Shown: positions 36,260 through 47,675, numbered from the stretch's first letter. The stretch: 64,000 nt of DNA from Thiothrix sp. (GCF_028714775.1 NZ_JAQTLS010000006.1:1-64000), one strand, 5' to 3'. The notes: generated by a model not told the origin, from the sequence alone. Made by a program: numbers and translations.

Positions 36260-38932
36260 CTACTGACAGGTCATGCTTGCATTTTGGACAGTCTCATCAG
36301 GTTTTAAATCCGTCGCAGCGGGTATGAATTTCATAAGTAATACCTTGCTACAGGTGATGGGTTTCTTGGTCGTGCAGAGGTTGAACTTTGTGTTGGTGGC
36401 ACTGGCATTGTTTAGTTTGTAGGTGCCTGCGGTACAGTTTGGAGTGATTTCCACTGAGCCGTGCCCTTTAAAACTAAATGTGAGTGTTTTGGCGTTTAAG
36501 TTCGTGGATAACAAATTAGCCCGCATCGGAAGTTTGGTGATATGCGTAACTGCTGTTGGTGTTGCCCCTAAACGCACGGTATATGCACCGCCAGTTTGTG
36601 CAGGAAACACTTTCTGGGTGTTGTAGGCATACCAATTATCCACGGATGCAATCGGTGAGCCTGTGGCAATGGCAAACCGCCCTGCATCGGTAGAAGTCAG
36701 GTTGACGTTCACCGTCGAAGCATCCGGTTGGGTGATGGTTAGGATGCTATTACGGAAACTGGCAATGCGTTTGCTGAGGTCAGCACCCGTGAGAAATTCC
36801 GTGCCTGCATTAAATGCTTTCTTGATCAGGTTGGTGTACATCGCAACGGTATAATTAATGCCTGTCCCGCCGTAGTTCTTAACCGTTCCAATCGTTGGGC
36901 CATAATCATGCCAAGGCCAATGGACTAACGCTTGGTTGGCATGTTTATTCAATTTGTCAAATTCTGTCGCCCAAATAACTTCGGTTTGCGCTGGTGTTTT
37001 CTTTAGGAATTCAATATTAGTGAAGTCAAAGGTCATGTTGGGGCTGAGATAGACCTTCGTGTCCGCTGGGGTCAAGTAGCCAAGTGCGTTCGGGAAGCCC
37101 GCGCCAACGCCAGAATATCCACCGCTGAGATAGCTGACATGCTTGAGCATTTCAGTCGCCGCAGGCATGGCATCAGGCGCACCCGGCACGGCTCCACCAA
37201 GGTTAGTGAGTCCAAGATTCGCTTCAATCTCAGTTCTTGATTGCCCCATTTCAAATTGGATGTTGGTAGGCGTTAACACATTGGTGTCGATGGGGTGTGT
37301 GTAGGAATGGGTTCCGATTTCGTTACCGAGCGCCAAATATTTTTTATAGAGTGGCCCTGAAACAGCCCAGTTAGTCATTTGCTGGTCATTGGCATCATTA
37401 GGTTTGTTACCGATGTTAATGTAATAGGAACCCACGAAGTTGTAGGTATTTTTCCAAGTGGTCAGCAACGTTAACAGCGGTGTTTCTACGGTGGCGATTT
37501 CGTCGGGATACATGCTTTCATCCATGTCATTCCGGGCAGCGAAGAGCGATGTTTCACGCCCCATCTTCAAGGCTGCGGGTGCTTTGCCACCGTAAACACT
37601 CCACTGTAAAGCAGGCCATAATAAGTTGGCATCTTGCATGAATTGGAGGGCGCCAAAATGTACATTGCGTGCGCCACTTGCTCCAGTCGATGCTAACACG
37701 GCATTGCGGGTATCAGTGCCGCCAAGGACTTGGTTCAGCACAGGGGTTACGGTGTATCCGGCAATACTGGCAGTATCAAAATAGTCCGTGTATGCCGTAC
37801 CGTAAGTCAGGACATTTTCATTAGCCGTATAACCACCCTGTAATAGTGGGTGGGTGGAATTGCTAGCATTGACGGTTAATGCTACGGGGCCTGCGCCATT
37901 CACGCGGGTGATCCCCAACAGGTTTTTCATGCGGGTGTAGGAGTCGCCCGGCAAGGCATTACCTGCTTGGTCATTGGTCATGAAATTGCCTGCTGCTACG
38001 AAACCAATATTGTACTTTGTTGCGGCTAAGGTCAGGTTTTCTTCAATTTTGGCAAGTTTGCTGGTATCGACATTGGCAAAATACGGGAATACCAACGTGT
38101 CATACTTGATGACCTTGGTGAGGTCAGTCAGGTCATCTTCGCTCAGTAAATCAAATGGAATGCCAGACTGCATAGCTTGGACTTGCGCACTCATGATTAA
38201 TTGTGAATACGATTTCAACGCCCAGAAACGGTTGGCGCTGGTAGCAGAATAGACAATACCGATACGTCTGCCATTTTTTACGGCGACAGGTAACTCAGCG
38301 CGGGAAATGGCATATTCACCATTAGCATAAGCTGCGGGTAGAAAATAACTGTTATTGACATCCAAATATAACTTAATGCCTGCACTGCTGGGTGTGGCAA
38401 CGTCAGCGGCAGTCAGGTCAGCTTCAGCGATTTGGAATTCTAGTGCTTGACTGCCTGTGGCGGCATCAACCATTAATACATAATCAGTGGTCGCTAGTTT
38501 TTTAACTAAAGTTTCAGTGGCAACGCCATTAACAGTCGCATATTTGTATAAGTCCAGTGTATTGTCGCTAGCGATGTTAACACTAAATTCTTCACCACCT
38601 GCCCAGCCCCAAATCTTATAACCCGTTGTGGCATTCTGATCTGTATTTAACCAAATGGTGGTGTTAGGGCCAATTGTTGTAGCAGTAGTTCCTGTTTGTG
38701 GAACTGACCTTAACAAAAATTTGTATGCCCCACTTTCATAGCGCCCCGACAATTCATAACCGGCAACCGTAAAGCCAGCAGATGTATCTATCCGGTCAGC
38801 CGCCGTCCAATCTGTGATACCACCATCTATGGTAATTGCCGCCATCGCGGGTGAGCCAATGCTGATTAATCCAATTAATGTGGCATTTAAATAGAATTTC
38901 AGCCGATGGCTGTTTACCACTGTATCTTTCAT
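36260..38932 (-). CDS. pelA2: Pel deacetylase, PelA C-terminal half with extra N-terminal domain
   Basis: An 890-residue exported protein (signal peptide to about residue 31). Residues 32-200 look like a CBM9-type carbohydrate-binding beta-sandwich (ITIDGGITDWTAADRID, NTTIWLNTDQNATTGYK, YLDVNNSYF). Residues about 220-450 are the Rossmann-like middle domain of PelA (RRIGIVYSATSANRFWALK). Residues about 455-720 are a NodB/CE4-like deacetylase: the base is in ARNDMDES (D469/D471) and the metal-binding HxxxH in GTHSYTHP (H542, H546), with the spacing of P. aeruginosa PelA. The last 170 residues are a Cys-containing beta domain. Partial de-N-acetylation makes Pel cationic. The N-terminal domain replaces the hydrolase, which is a separate gene downstream. 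Confidence 0.82.
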   Translation of the reverse strand: MKDTVVNSHRLKFYLNATLIGLISIGSPAMAAITIDGGITDWTAADRIDTSAGFTVAGYELSGRYESGAYKFLLRSVPQTGTTATTIGPNTTIWLNTDQNATTGYKIWGWAGGEEFSVNIASDNTLDLYKYATVNGVATETLVKKLATTDYVLMVDAATGSQALEFQIAEADLTAADVATPSSAGIKLYLDVNNSYFLPAAYANGEYAISRAELPVAVKNGRRIGIVYSATSANRFWALKSYSQLIMSAQVQAMQSGIPFDLLSEDDLTDLTKVIKYDTLVFPYFANVDTSKLAKIEENLTLAATKYNIGFVAAGNFMTNDQAGNALPGDSYTRMKNLLGITRVNGAGPVALTVNASNSTHPLLQGGYTANENVLTYGTAYTDYFDTASIAGYTVTPVLNQVLGGTDTRNAVLASTGASGARNVHFGALQFMQDANLLWPALQWSVYGGKAPAALKMGRETSLFAARNDMDESMYPDEIATVETPLLTLLTTWKNTYNFVGSYYINIGNKPNDANDQQMTNWAVSGPLYKKYLALGNEIGTHSYTHPIDTNVLTPTNIQFEMGQSRTEIEANLGLTNLGGAVPGAPDAMPAATEMLKHVSYLSGGYSGVGAGFPNALGYLTPADTKVYLSPNMTFDFTNIEFLKKTPAQTEVIWATEFDKLNKHANQALVHWPWHDYGPTIGTVKNYGGTGINYTVAMYTNLIKKAFNAGTEFLTGADLSKRIASFRNSILTITQPDASTVNVNLTSTDAGRFAIATGSPIASVDNWYAYNTQKVFPAQTGGAYTVRLGATPTAVTHITKLPMRANLLSTNLNAKTLTFSFKGHGSVEITPNCTAGTYKLNNASATNTKFNLCTTKKPITCSKVLLMKFIPAATDLKPDETVQNASMTCQ

Positions 38933-38986
38933 GATGTAATTTACCTCTTATCCATAAGTTCGCAAGCTTTAAGGGAAGGGTAGACC

Positions 38987-40354
38987 TCAGCGCTGCATCA
39001 TAAATGTCAGGTACTCTAAGCGGTTCAGTTTGCCGGATAAAGCCGCCATGCCCGCCACTGTCATCCCTAATAGGGACAGTGCAAACCCGTAGCCATAAAA
39101 TGAAGGGCCTAGCCATAAGCTGATGAGCGTCAGCGTGGCATTGCTTATAAACAGCCCTATCGTCATCCACATGGCCTGCCGCAATAAGTTGAAGTAAAAC
39201 GTGATGCTTAGCGTGGTCAGGAACAGCACTTGCAGCATTGTGGCGACTAGATCAAGGTAGTACAGGTGCACGTACAAGGATGACAGCCCTAGCCACGCGA
39301 TAATGTCATCCGCTAGCAAGAAAAAAATCATCAGCGTAAGCCCCTGAATTTTGACAATTTCCCAAAAGGCATCGCGGACACTGGTGATCATGGTTTCACG
39401 TTTGGCTTTGATTTCTGCCAAAGTACTGCGCCCGTTGATGGTTGAATAATAGTCGCGGTAAGTTTCGACGAAATCCGTTTCAACCCGGATCAGGAAACTC
39501 GCCATGCCGGGCACGATGGAAAGGTAGGCAAGAAAAAAGGGCAGGTCGTAAATGACTGATGCCCGCAATACCGCGTTCACCGCATCTGAGGTGGCGGGGT
39601 AGAACCAGAAAATCCACTTGTCCACCCACACGCCCAAGTTAAAGCAAACGCCTGTGACGATCAGGCTGGGCTGTATTTTATCCAGTTGCAAAAAATCCAA
39701 GCGTAACCACATGTCTGCCCGGTATTCGCGCATCACCATTACCAATAGCGCCAGTAATAGGTAGGAATGCCCTACCAACACCGCGATTAAACCGCCCGCC
39801 GTGCCTGCTCCGCGCAGTAGCCACGCCAGCGCAAGGATACCGCCGTAGGCCGCAAAAAAGGTTATCAGTACCGCGTGGTAGTTTTTCATGCCAGCGACAA
39901 ACACCACTACCACCCAGACATTGCACAGCACCACAAAATTCACCAGCATCAACACGGCATAAACCGGGTCATAACGGAACAAAGTCAGTGCCAGTACCGT
40001 GCCGATTACCCCCGAAACCAAGGTCATCACACCAATAGCGCCCAATACGTTGGGTAAGATTAAATCCTCGTCGCCTTGGTAAATCCGGTCTGAAACAAAG
40101 CGCACGAACACCAATTGCAATGCACCGCTGAGGATTAACGAGAGCGAAATGAGGTAGGTTACGGATAAGACAAATTCATCGCCTGTTGCCGTCCCGCGCC
40201 CCGCCAAGCCAAGCCCGCCCACCAACAGGATGCCAATAATGGACAATACCCACGGGCCAGAGCCGATAATGCCTGCATAGGTGTACGCCTTGGCAAGCCC
40301 GAACCAGCTTCCATCATCCATCATTTTTTTGAGTTCAAATCCGATTCCGGCCAT
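38987..40354 (-). CDS. pelG: Pel flippase-like membrane protein PelG
   Basis: A 455-residue polytopic protein of the Wzx/MATE-like type. The start at 40354 (MAGIGFELKKMM) is the conserved PelG beginning and lies inside the end of pelF (20-base overlap); upstream in-frame codons are read from pelF sequence. About twelve hydrophobic helices span the chain. Conserved stretches include AYTYAGIIGSGPWVLSI, FVSDRIYQGDEDLILP and WVDKWIFWFYP. It is thought to move or gate the growing Pel chain with PelD, PelE and PelF. Order and overlap with pelF are as in known Pel operons. Confidence 0.93.
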   Translation of the reverse strand: MAGIGFELKKMMDDGSWFGLAKAYTYAGIIGSGPWVLSIIGILLVGGLGLAGRGTATGDEFVLSVTYLISLSLILSGALQLVFVRFVSDRIYQGDEDLILPNVLGAIGVMTLVSGVIGTVLALTLFRYDPVYAVLMLVNFVVLCNVWVVVVFVAGMKNYHAVLITFFAAYGGILALAWLLRGAGTAGGLIAVLVGHSYLLLALLVMVMREYRADMWLRLDFLQLDKIQPSLIVTGVCFNLGVWVDKWIFWFYPATSDAVNAVLRASVIYDLPFFLAYLSIVPGMASFLIRVETDFVETYRDYYSTINGRSTLAEIKAKRETMITSVRDAFWEIVKIQGLTLMIFFLLADDIIAWLGLSSLYVHLYYLDLVATMLQVLFLTTLSITFYFNLLRQAMWMTIGLFISNATLTLISLWLGPSFYGYGFALSLLGMTVAGMAALSGKLNRLEYLTFMMQR

Positions 40355-41882
40355 GTTCCAATACCTTCTGGTACAAATTGTCGTAGCAGCGTAAAAATTC
40401 CGTTTCTGTATAAAACCGTTCAACCCGCTCAATCGCCGCAGTTTGGGCGGCATACCACGCTTCGGGGTTGCCTAACAGCGCGACGGAAGCATCGGCAATG
40501 GCTTGTGGGTTTGCCAGCGGCACGACGCAACCTGCCTTGCCTAATGCCTTATCCGCTTCGGTATAACCTTCCACCAATTCCCGGCAGGAGCCGACATCGG
40601 TGACGACAACGGGGACGCCAGCGGCATACGCTTCCAGCACTGACAAGGGTTGTCCTTCACTGACGGAACTCAAGATCACCAAGCCCAATTGCGGCAACAT
40701 CACATCCACCGATTGGAAGCCCAAGAATTTCACCGTGTCCTGCAACCCCATGTGGGCAACCAAGGCATGGCACTCGGCGGCATAACCGGGGTCTTCATCT
40801 TCTCCGCCAATGATCCAAGCTTCTAAACTGGGGAGTTGCTGCTTTGCCAAGCCTGCGGCGCGGATAAAGGTTTTAATGTCCTTAATGGGGACGACCCTCC
40901 CAATCAACCCCATAATGGGGGGGATGGTGTCAGCACGGTGTTGGCGGGTGGCTTTCAGGCGTTCAACATTGACCCCGTTGGGAATCACTTGGCAACGCGC
41001 CGGGTCTGCCCCGTATTCGATTTGGGTGCGTTGGTTGGCGGGGTAAAGGGTGATGATTTCACGGGAAGCGGCATACGCCAGACGCCCTAAGCCTTCAAAG
41101 AAACGTCCCCATAAGCGCCGCACGTAACTGATTTGCCCGTGCAGGCCAATGGGAAGTGTCGCCTCTTGTTCTTGGATCCAGTCCGCCTGATAGAGGTCGA
41201 TGTAACGTTCTTTGGTGTAAATTCCGTGCTCGGTTAACAGCAAAGGCTGGTTGCGCATTACCCGTAAAAAGAACCCTAAAACACCTGCATAGCCAGTGGA
41301 AATGGTGTGGTAAATACGCGCTGTCGGGGCTTGTTGCGCTATTGTCAGCAAGGCAAACAACGGCGTGTGCATGGAACGGATCGTCCAGAAATACTCATTG
41401 AACGGCATATTCGGGCAATTGGCTTCGTATTCGCGGGTGATGCGTTCCCAAGCCTGTTCGCTGTAGAAAAAGTCATCTGCCCCAGTGCTAATGAGCCTCA
41501 GTAACTGCTGTATGAAGGGCGTAACAGAGACCAAATCCAGCCCGTGCCGCCGATTTTTGAACTGCGAATGCAGGTGTTCTACCGCCTGAAACCATGCGTC
41601 ATTGCCTTTGCGCCCGTGCGGTGCGGAAACATCCAATGCCTGATTTAAAAAGTGTGCTTCAAAGTGGCAGAGATTAGGCGGGAACGCATAACGGATGCCC
41701 TCATAATGCTCGGGACTCGCACCGACAAAAATGACAGCAAAACGGTATTGCGGTAAGCCTTGAATCAGTTGGTGCACCCAACTGGATACCCCGCCGCGTA
41801 TATAGGGGTAACTCCCCTCCAGCAGCAAACAAATATCCGCCTCCTCACCGGAGGCCAAGCGTGGAAAATCGCTATCTGACAT
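40335..41882 (-). CDS. pelF: Pel glycosyltransferase PelF
   Basis: A 515-residue cytoplasmic GT4 (GT-B fold) glycosyltransferase that polymerises Pel from UDP-GalNAc/UDP-GlcNAc. The N-terminal signature ADICLLLEGSYPYIRGGVSSWVHQLI is characteristic of PelF. The C-terminal domain has NGVNVERLKATR, PPIMGLIGRVVPIKDIKTFI and the E-x7-E motif in SEGQPLSVLEAYAAGVPVV. It is the first gene of the operon here, whereas pelA leads in P. aeruginosa. No good Shine-Dalgarno is seen before the ATG. The 164-bp gap upstream, following yceH on the same strand, holds a dyad at 41965-41996. Confidence 0.95.
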   Translation of the reverse strand: MSDSDFPRLASGEEADICLLLEGSYPYIRGGVSSWVHQLIQGLPQYRFAVIFVGASPEHYEGIRYAFPPNLCHFEAHFLNQALDVSAPHGRKGNDAWFQAVEHLHSQFKNRRHGLDLVSVTPFIQQLLRLISTGADDFFYSEQAWERITREYEANCPNMPFNEYFWTIRSMHTPLFALLTIAQQAPTARIYHTISTGYAGVLGFFLRVMRNQPLLLTEHGIYTKERYIDLYQADWIQEQEATLPIGLHGQISYVRRLWGRFFEGLGRLAYAASREIITLYPANQRTQIEYGADPARCQVIPNGVNVERLKATRQHRADTIPPIMGLIGRVVPIKDIKTFIRAAGLAKQQLPSLEAWIIGGEDEDPGYAAECHALVAHMGLQDTVKFLGFQSVDVMLPQLGLVILSSVSEGQPLSVLEAYAAGVPVVVTDVGSCRELVEGYTEADKALGKAGCVVPLANPQAIADASVALLGNPEAWYAAQTAAIERVERFYTETEFLRCYDNLYQKVLEHGRNRI

Positions 41883-41964
41883 ACAGTATTACTAACCCTG
41901 ATGACGATGAATGGGATAACCCGTGCGGGTATTGCATTTGTTTAAAACAAAAGCATCAGCGTCT

Positions 41965-41996
41965 CTAGGTCGCGCACTACCAACGGCGCAACCTAG
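41965..41996. promoter_or_regulatory. 11-bp inverted repeat upstream of the Pel operon
   Basis: CTAGGTCGCGC (41965-41975) and GCGCAACCTAG (41986-41996) pair with one mismatch around a 10-nt loop. It sits between yceH and pelF, about 83 bp upstream of the pelF start. It could terminate yceH transcription (no immediate T-run) or be an operator for the Pel promoter. Confidence 0.4.
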
Positions 41997-42046
41997 CAGC
42001 CCCAGCGGTTAGCAATGTTATGGTGGGGGAGGGAAAATGTTTGCCC

Positions 42047-42691
42047 TTAGCGCAGTTGTGCTTCCAACTCAGCGAGGCGTTTTTCTAATGCGACAAGGCG
42101 GGTTTCGAGTGCTTCGCAGCAATCTTGTTTAGGGGCAGTCGTCGCTGCGGTAGCAGGTTGTTCTTCCTGTAAATCTTCCAGCTTTTCTGTGCCGAGGGTG
42201 TGGTAGTAACGGTCTTCGCGGCGGCCTGAGCCCGCAGGCAAACGCATCGCCAACGGCGTTTCACTGGCTAACCATGCGTCGATGATGTCACGGATTTCGT
42301 CGGTGCTGCCGAATTCCGCCATGCGTTCGGTGCGGATTTTTATTTCATTCAGGGTTTGCGGGCGGCGCAGCATCAGCACGGCAAGGATGGCCTGCTGTTG
42401 CTGGCTCAGCTTCAGTTTGCGGTTAACTTTGTGTTCGACCCGTTGGGCACGTTCGGTGTTTTGGATGATTGCCCAGCCGAGTTCCACCAAATCTTTGGCG
42501 ATATGACTGACTACGCCTTCCTTGAGGTTCATCAACGGTTCACGGCTGCTTTTTTGGTTGCAGGCCAACATCAGTGAGTTGAAGGTCAGTGGGTAATTGT
42601 TCGGGGTGGTCAGTTGCTTTTCTATCAGGCAACCGAGGATGCGGATTTCTTCGGCGCTGAACGGTGGTTTTTGCGGCTCATCATCGTACAT
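42047..42691 (-). CDS. yceH: YceH/DUF480 family protein
   Basis: A 214-residue protein with two winged-helix domains typical of DUF480. The first begins FSAEEIRILGCLIEKQLTTP and continues NNYPLTFNSLMLACNQKSSR; the second has AILAVLMLRRPQTLNEIKIRTERM. The C-terminal 30 residues form a coiled coil (EALETRLVALEKRLAELEAQL). Its biochemical role is unknown. It overlaps aat by 11 bases and is last of the trxB-aat-yceH run. Confidence 0.93.
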   Translation of the reverse strand: MYDDEPQKPPFSAEEIRILGCLIEKQLTTPNNYPLTFNSLMLACNQKSSREPLMNLKEGVVSHIAKDLVELGWAIIQNTERAQRVEHKVNRKLKLSQQQQAILAVLMLRRPQTLNEIKIRTERMAEFGSTDEIRDIIDAWLASETPLAMRLPAGSGRREDRYYHTLGTEKLEDLQEEQPATAATTAPKQDCCEALETRLVALEKRLAELEAQLR

Positions 42692-43433
42692 ATTGTTCAG
42701 GTTCCCAATGTGATAGGTCGAAATCAGGATCAGCTTGCCAGCAACGCGGCGGTGGATGCTGCAAGTTGGCTTGCAACAGCGCGAGGTAATCGCGGCGGGG
42801 GATGTTTTCTGCCCCCATGCTCATCAAATGCGGATTTTCAATTTGGCAGTCAATAACGGCAAAGCCCCATTTTTGTACGTGGTAAGCCAGCGCCACCAGT
42901 GCCATTTTCGAGGTACCCGGCTCGCGGCTGAACATGGATTCGCCACTGAAAATGCCGCCGACCGCAACCCCATACAGCCCGCCGACCAATTCCCCAGCCT
43001 TGTTCCAAACTTCGATGGAATGGGCAACGTCCGCCGCGTGTAAACGGCAGTAAGCGGTATGCATTTCATTGGTAATCCACGTGCCGCTGGCGTAGGCACG
43101 CGGGGCAGCACATGCATTCACCACATCGGCGAAACAAGTGTCGAAGGTAATCCGGTAGCCCTTGTTACGCAGGGATTTACGTAAACTGCGGGTAATGCGT
43201 ACTTTGTGCGGAAACAACACGGTACGCGGGTCTGGCGACCACCAGTAAATCGGTTCACGTGGCCCAAACCACGGAAAAATGCCTCCCCGGTAAGCATTGA
43301 GCAGGCGTTTAAGGCTTAAATCACCGCCGACTGCCAGCAAACCGTTGGGTTCTTCCCACGCCAAGCCAACTGGCGGGAAAGGTTCTTCCTGCCAGTTGGC
43401 ATTGAGCAATGTGAGGCTGAGCGATTGGGTCAA
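42681..43433 (-). CDS. aat: Leucyl/phenylalanyl-tRNA-protein transferase
   Basis: A 250-residue enzyme that adds Leu or Phe to N-terminal Lys/Arg of proteins, marking them for ClpAP degradation. Conserved pieces are FPPVGLAWEEPNGLLAVGGDLS, YRGGIFPWFGPREPIYWWSPDPR, SIEVWNKAGELVGGLYGVAVG and GGIFSGESMFSREPGTSKMAL. The start is a TTG at 43433, 5 nt after the trxB stop; no ATG precedes the conserved region. It follows trxB as in many gammaproteobacteria. The C-terminus is slightly longer than usual. Confidence 0.95.
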   Translation of the reverse strand: MTQSLSLTLLNANWQEEPFPPVGLAWEEPNGLLAVGGDLSLKRLLNAYRGGIFPWFGPREPIYWWSPDPRTVLFPHKVRITRSLRKSLRNKGYRITFDTCFADVVNACAAPRAYASGTWITNEMHTAYCRLHAADVAHSIEVWNKAGELVGGLYGVAVGGIFSGESMFSREPGTSKMALVALAYHVQKWGFAVIDCQIENPHLMSMGAENIPRRDYLALLQANLQHPPPRCWQADPDFDLSHWEPEQYVR

Positions 43434-43438
43434 ACGGC

Positions 43439-44431
<993 letters not shown>

Positions 44432-44504
44432 TCAGGAACATCCGCCCATTTGAATCGGCTAATATTACGGTATAACCGTCACAAAACGAACAGGGATATT
44501 TGGT

Positions 44505-47021
44505 TTGGCTAACAAAGTTATTCTCAACCCGAAGAAGCGGCTCGCGGTGCAACAGGCATCGGTCATCATTTTTCTTGGGATTGCGTCAGTCATTATGCTG
44601 GCATTGTTGACTTACGACCCGCGCGATCCGGGGCCGTTCAACCTCAATAGTAATCCGGGTATGGTGTACAACTTGGCACGTGCGCCGGGAGCGTGGTTGG
44701 CAGATTTCCTGTTTGGCCTGATGGGGTATTTCGCTTACGGTTTGCCGATTGTGCTGGTGGTGATGGGGCTGGTGTCATTCCGCATTGGCCCTTACATGAA
44801 AAACCCTAACAATCCGGTGGGTGGGATCAACGATGTCATCAGTACCGTTGGTGCGGTGCTGTTGCTGCTGGCAGGCAGTGGCTTGGCGCATTTGCTGTTT
44901 GAAGGCCACGGCAACTACGGCGGTGGTGGCATGTTGGGCAAGGTGATTGGCAACTTGGTGGCAGGTTCATTCTTGGGGCTTTACGGGGCAGCGTTACTGT
45001 TGATGTCGCTGTTTCTGGGGGGCTTGACGCTGGTAACGGACATCTCTTGGCCGGTGGTGGCAGAGAAATTGGGCGATTACGTGCTGCTACTGTTTAACAA
45101 AGCGCAGGATGTGAAAAACCAACAGGCTGAAGCCAGTGCGAACGGCAAACCCGGCTTGCTGGGTAGCATTTCTGGTGTCGTGGGTTCCAGCAAGGATTAC
45201 CTGAAAACAGGCAAGGAATCACTGGGGAAAGCCTCCAGTTGGGTGGAACGGGCTACGGGTGGTTTGAGCGGCAATCGGGGAACTGACCCGGTGCTGGACG
45301 GCGAAGGTGTTGACCTGACAGATTTACATGCTCCCGGTGGACGGCGCGAACCAGAATTGGGCGTGCCAGAATTCGCTGCTGCCGTCAGTAACGGCAAAGC
45401 CGCAGCCAAAGAAAAAAGTGCCGCTAAGAAAACCGCTGATGCCGATGAAGATGTGCTGCGCAATGTGGCAGATGACATTCCTGCCCTTGGCGGCAAAAAC
45501 GGGATGTTGGTATTGCCGCGCCTGACTTTGCTGAACCCACCGCCCAGCGAACGTGTTACCCAGTCCAAAGAACGCCTGAATGAGCTTGCGGAAAAGCTGG
45601 TTGAAGCCCTTGGGCATTACGGTATCAAAGACGAAGCCAAAGGCTTGCCGAAAGTGGTCAGGACAGAACCCGGCCCCGTCATTACCCGCTTTGAATTGGA
45701 ACTGCCCGAAGGCACGAAAGCCTCGAAGATTTCCGGTCTATCGTCTGATTTGGCACGCAATATGTGCATTTCTAGTGTGCGGGTGGTGGAAGTTATTCCG
45801 GGGCGTCCGACCATTGGGATCGAAGTGCCCAACGACCGCCGCGATGTGGTGACGATCAGTGAAATGCTGAGTGCGGCGGTTTACAAGAAAAACCTTTCAC
45901 CGCTGACCTTGGCCTTGGGTAAAGATATTTCCGGGCAACCGATTGTGGCGGATTTGGCGCGGATGCCGCATTTGCTGGTGGCGGGGACGACGGGTTCAGG
46001 TAAATCCGTTTTCATCAATGCGGTGCTGATGAGCCTGTTGTACAAGGCCACGCCAGAAGAAGTGCGCATGATCATGATCGACCCCAAAATGCTGGAGTTG
46101 AGCAGCTACGAACATATTCCGCACTTGCTCGCGCCCGTGGTGACGGACATGAAACACGCAGCCAATGCCTTGCGCTGGTGTGTGGCGGAAATGGAACGGC
46201 GTTACCTGCTGATGTCCAAGCTCAAGGTGCGCAATATCGCAGGCTTCAACGAAAAAGTCCGCGAAGCACAGGATCGCGGCGAAGCGATCATGGATCCGCT
46301 GTTTGACCCGCTGACGGCGGTGGATGGGCATCCATTGCCGCTGAAAACCTTGCCTTACATCGTGGTGATCGTCGACGAATTCGCCGATATGATGATGGTC
46401 GTGGGCAAAAAAGTGGAAGAGCTGATTGCGCGGCTGGCACAAAAGGCGCGGGCATCCGGCATCCACTTGATCCTTGCAACCCAACGTCCTTCGGTGGATG
46501 TCATTACTGGCTTGATCAAGGCGAATATCCCCACGCGCATTGCGTTCCAAGTTTCCACCAAGATCGACTCTCGCACGATTTTGGATCAGGGCGGGGCGGA
46601 ACAGTTGCTGGGTTACGGTGACATGCTCTACATGCCGCCGGGTACGTCGCTGCCATTGCGGGTACATGGCGCGTTGGTGACAGACCGTGAAGTTGAAGAT
46701 GTCGCCAACTACCTCAAGCTGCAAGGGGAACCGGATTACATTGATGATGTCTTAGCTGATACAACGTCTCCATCGGATTCCATTCCGGGCTTGGAGCCGC
46801 TGGCGGAACGGGAAGGCGAATCAGACCCGCTGTTTGATGAAGCCGTTGCGGTTGTGACCGAATCCCGCCGTGCGTCTATTTCCTATCTGCAACGTCGCCT
46901 CAAGGTTGGTTACAACCGCGCCGCCCGCATGATAGAAGACATGGAAACCGCAGGTGTGGTAAGCCCCGTGCTGAGTAATGGTACTCGTGACGTGCTGGCT
47001 CCACCGCCTGTAAAGGATTAA
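44505..47021 (+). CDS. ftsK: DNA translocase FtsK
   Basis: An 838-residue septal DNA pump that coordinates chromosome dimer resolution with division. The start is a TTG preceded by AGGG 9 nt upstream. Four membrane helices lie within residues 1-190. The linker (about 190-340) is Ala/Lys-rich and far shorter than the roughly 600 residues of E. coli FtsK. The RecA-like motor has Walker [16 protein letters not shown] and Walker [14 protein letters not shown]. The C-terminal gamma domain ([24 protein letters not shown]) reads KOPS and activates XerD. It is followed by lolA after 14 bp, the E. coli order. Confidence 0.98.
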   Translation: MANKVILNPKKRLAVQQASVIIFLGIASVIMLALLTYDPRDPGPFNLNSNPGMVYNLARAPGAWLADFLFGLMGYFAYGLPIVLVVMGLVSFRIGPYMKNPNNPVGGINDVISTVGAVLLLLAGSGLAHLLFEGHGNYGGGGMLGKVIGNLVAGSFLGLYGAALLLMSLFLGGLTLVTDISWPVVAEKLGDYVLLLFNKAQDVKNQQAEASANGKPGLLGSISGVVGSSKDYLKTGKESLGKASSWVERATGGLSGNRGTDPVLDGEGVDLTDLHAPGGRREPELGVPEFAAAVSNGKAAAKEKSAAKKTADADEDVLRNVADDIPALGGKNGMLVLPRLTLLNPPPSERVTQSKERLNELAEKLVEALGHYGIKDEAKGLPKVVRTEPGPVITRFELELPEGTKASKISGLSSDLARNMCISSVRVVEVIPGRPTIGIEVPNDRRDVVTISEMLSAAVYKKNLSPLTLALGKDISGQPIVADLARMPHLLVAGTTGSGKSVFINAVLMSLLYKATPEEVRMIMIDPKMLELSSYEHIPHLLAPVVTDMKHAANALRWCVAEMERRYLLMSKLKVRNIAGFNEKVREAQDRGEAIMDPLFDPLTAVDGHPLPLKTLPYIVVIVDEFADMMMVVGKKVEELIARLAQKARASGIHLILATQRPSVDVITGLIKANIPTRIAFQVSTKIDSRTILDQGGAEQLLGYGDMLYMPPGTSLPLRVHGALVTDREVEDVANYLKLQGEPDYIDDVLADTTSPSDSIPGLEPLAEREGESDPLFDEAVAVVTESRRASISYLQRRLKVGYNRAARMIEDMETAGVVSPVLSNGTRDVLAPPPVKD

Positions 47022-47035
47022 ATACATAGAGGTTT

Positions 47036-47671
47036 ATGATGAAAAAAACATTTGCTAAAACATTGTTGGTTTTGTTGGTCGCTGGTTTGACTAACAGCGC
47101 ATGGGCTGGGGGGCGCGAAAAGCTCAACGAATTTTTCACGCAAGTAGATACCATGCAATCCGCTTTCACCCAGCAGGTGGTGGATGACAAGGGCAAAGTA
47201 CGCCAGTCTTCCAGTGGCAATGTGTTCCTGTCACGCCCCGGCAAGTTTCGTTGGGAATATGCCGCACCGGACAAACACCAAATTGTGGCAGATGGCAAAA
47301 ACGTCTGGATTTACGACGTGGAGTTAGATCAAGTCACCGTCAAACCGATGAAACAGGCGCTTTCTTCTGCACCTGTCGGCATGTTGCTGCAAAAGCAGGC
47401 GGTGGATGCGCAGTTTTCCGTGCAAGACATGGAGGCGGATGGCAGCAAACTGGAGTGGTTCCGCCTGACCCCGCACAAGAAGGATTCCGATTTTACTACC
47501 ATGGATTTGGGTATCAGCGATGTTGGTATCCAAGAAATGATCCTGAACGATAAGTTTGGGCAACAGACTTACATCAAGTTCCAAGGTTTAAGCACCAACG
47601 GCAATATTGACGCTTCACGCTTTAGTTTCACACCACCAGCCGGGGCGGATGTGATCGGCAAGCCATCCTGA
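47036..47671 (+). CDS. lolA: Outer-membrane lipoprotein carrier protein LolA
   Basis: A 211-residue periplasmic chaperone that ferries lipoproteins from LolCDE to LolB. A signal peptide (cleavage after NSAWA) precedes a mature beta-barrel-like fold: [41 protein letters not shown] and [19 protein letters not shown] are typical. A second ATG three bases on (47039) has slightly better spacing from AGAGG. It lies between ftsK and rarA, four bases before the latter, as in enterics. Confidence 0.96.
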   Translation: MMKKTFAKTLLVLLVAGLTNSAWAGGREKLNEFFTQVDTMQSAFTQQVVDDKGKVRQSSSGNVFLSRPGKFRWEYAAPDKHQIVADGKNVWIYDVELDQVTVKPMKQALSSAPVGMLLQKQAVDAQFSVQDMEADGSKLEWFRLTPHKKDSDFTTMDLGISDVGIQEMILNDKFGQQTYIKFQGLSTNGNIDASRFSFTPPAGADVIGKPS

Positions 47672-47675
47672 TCCA

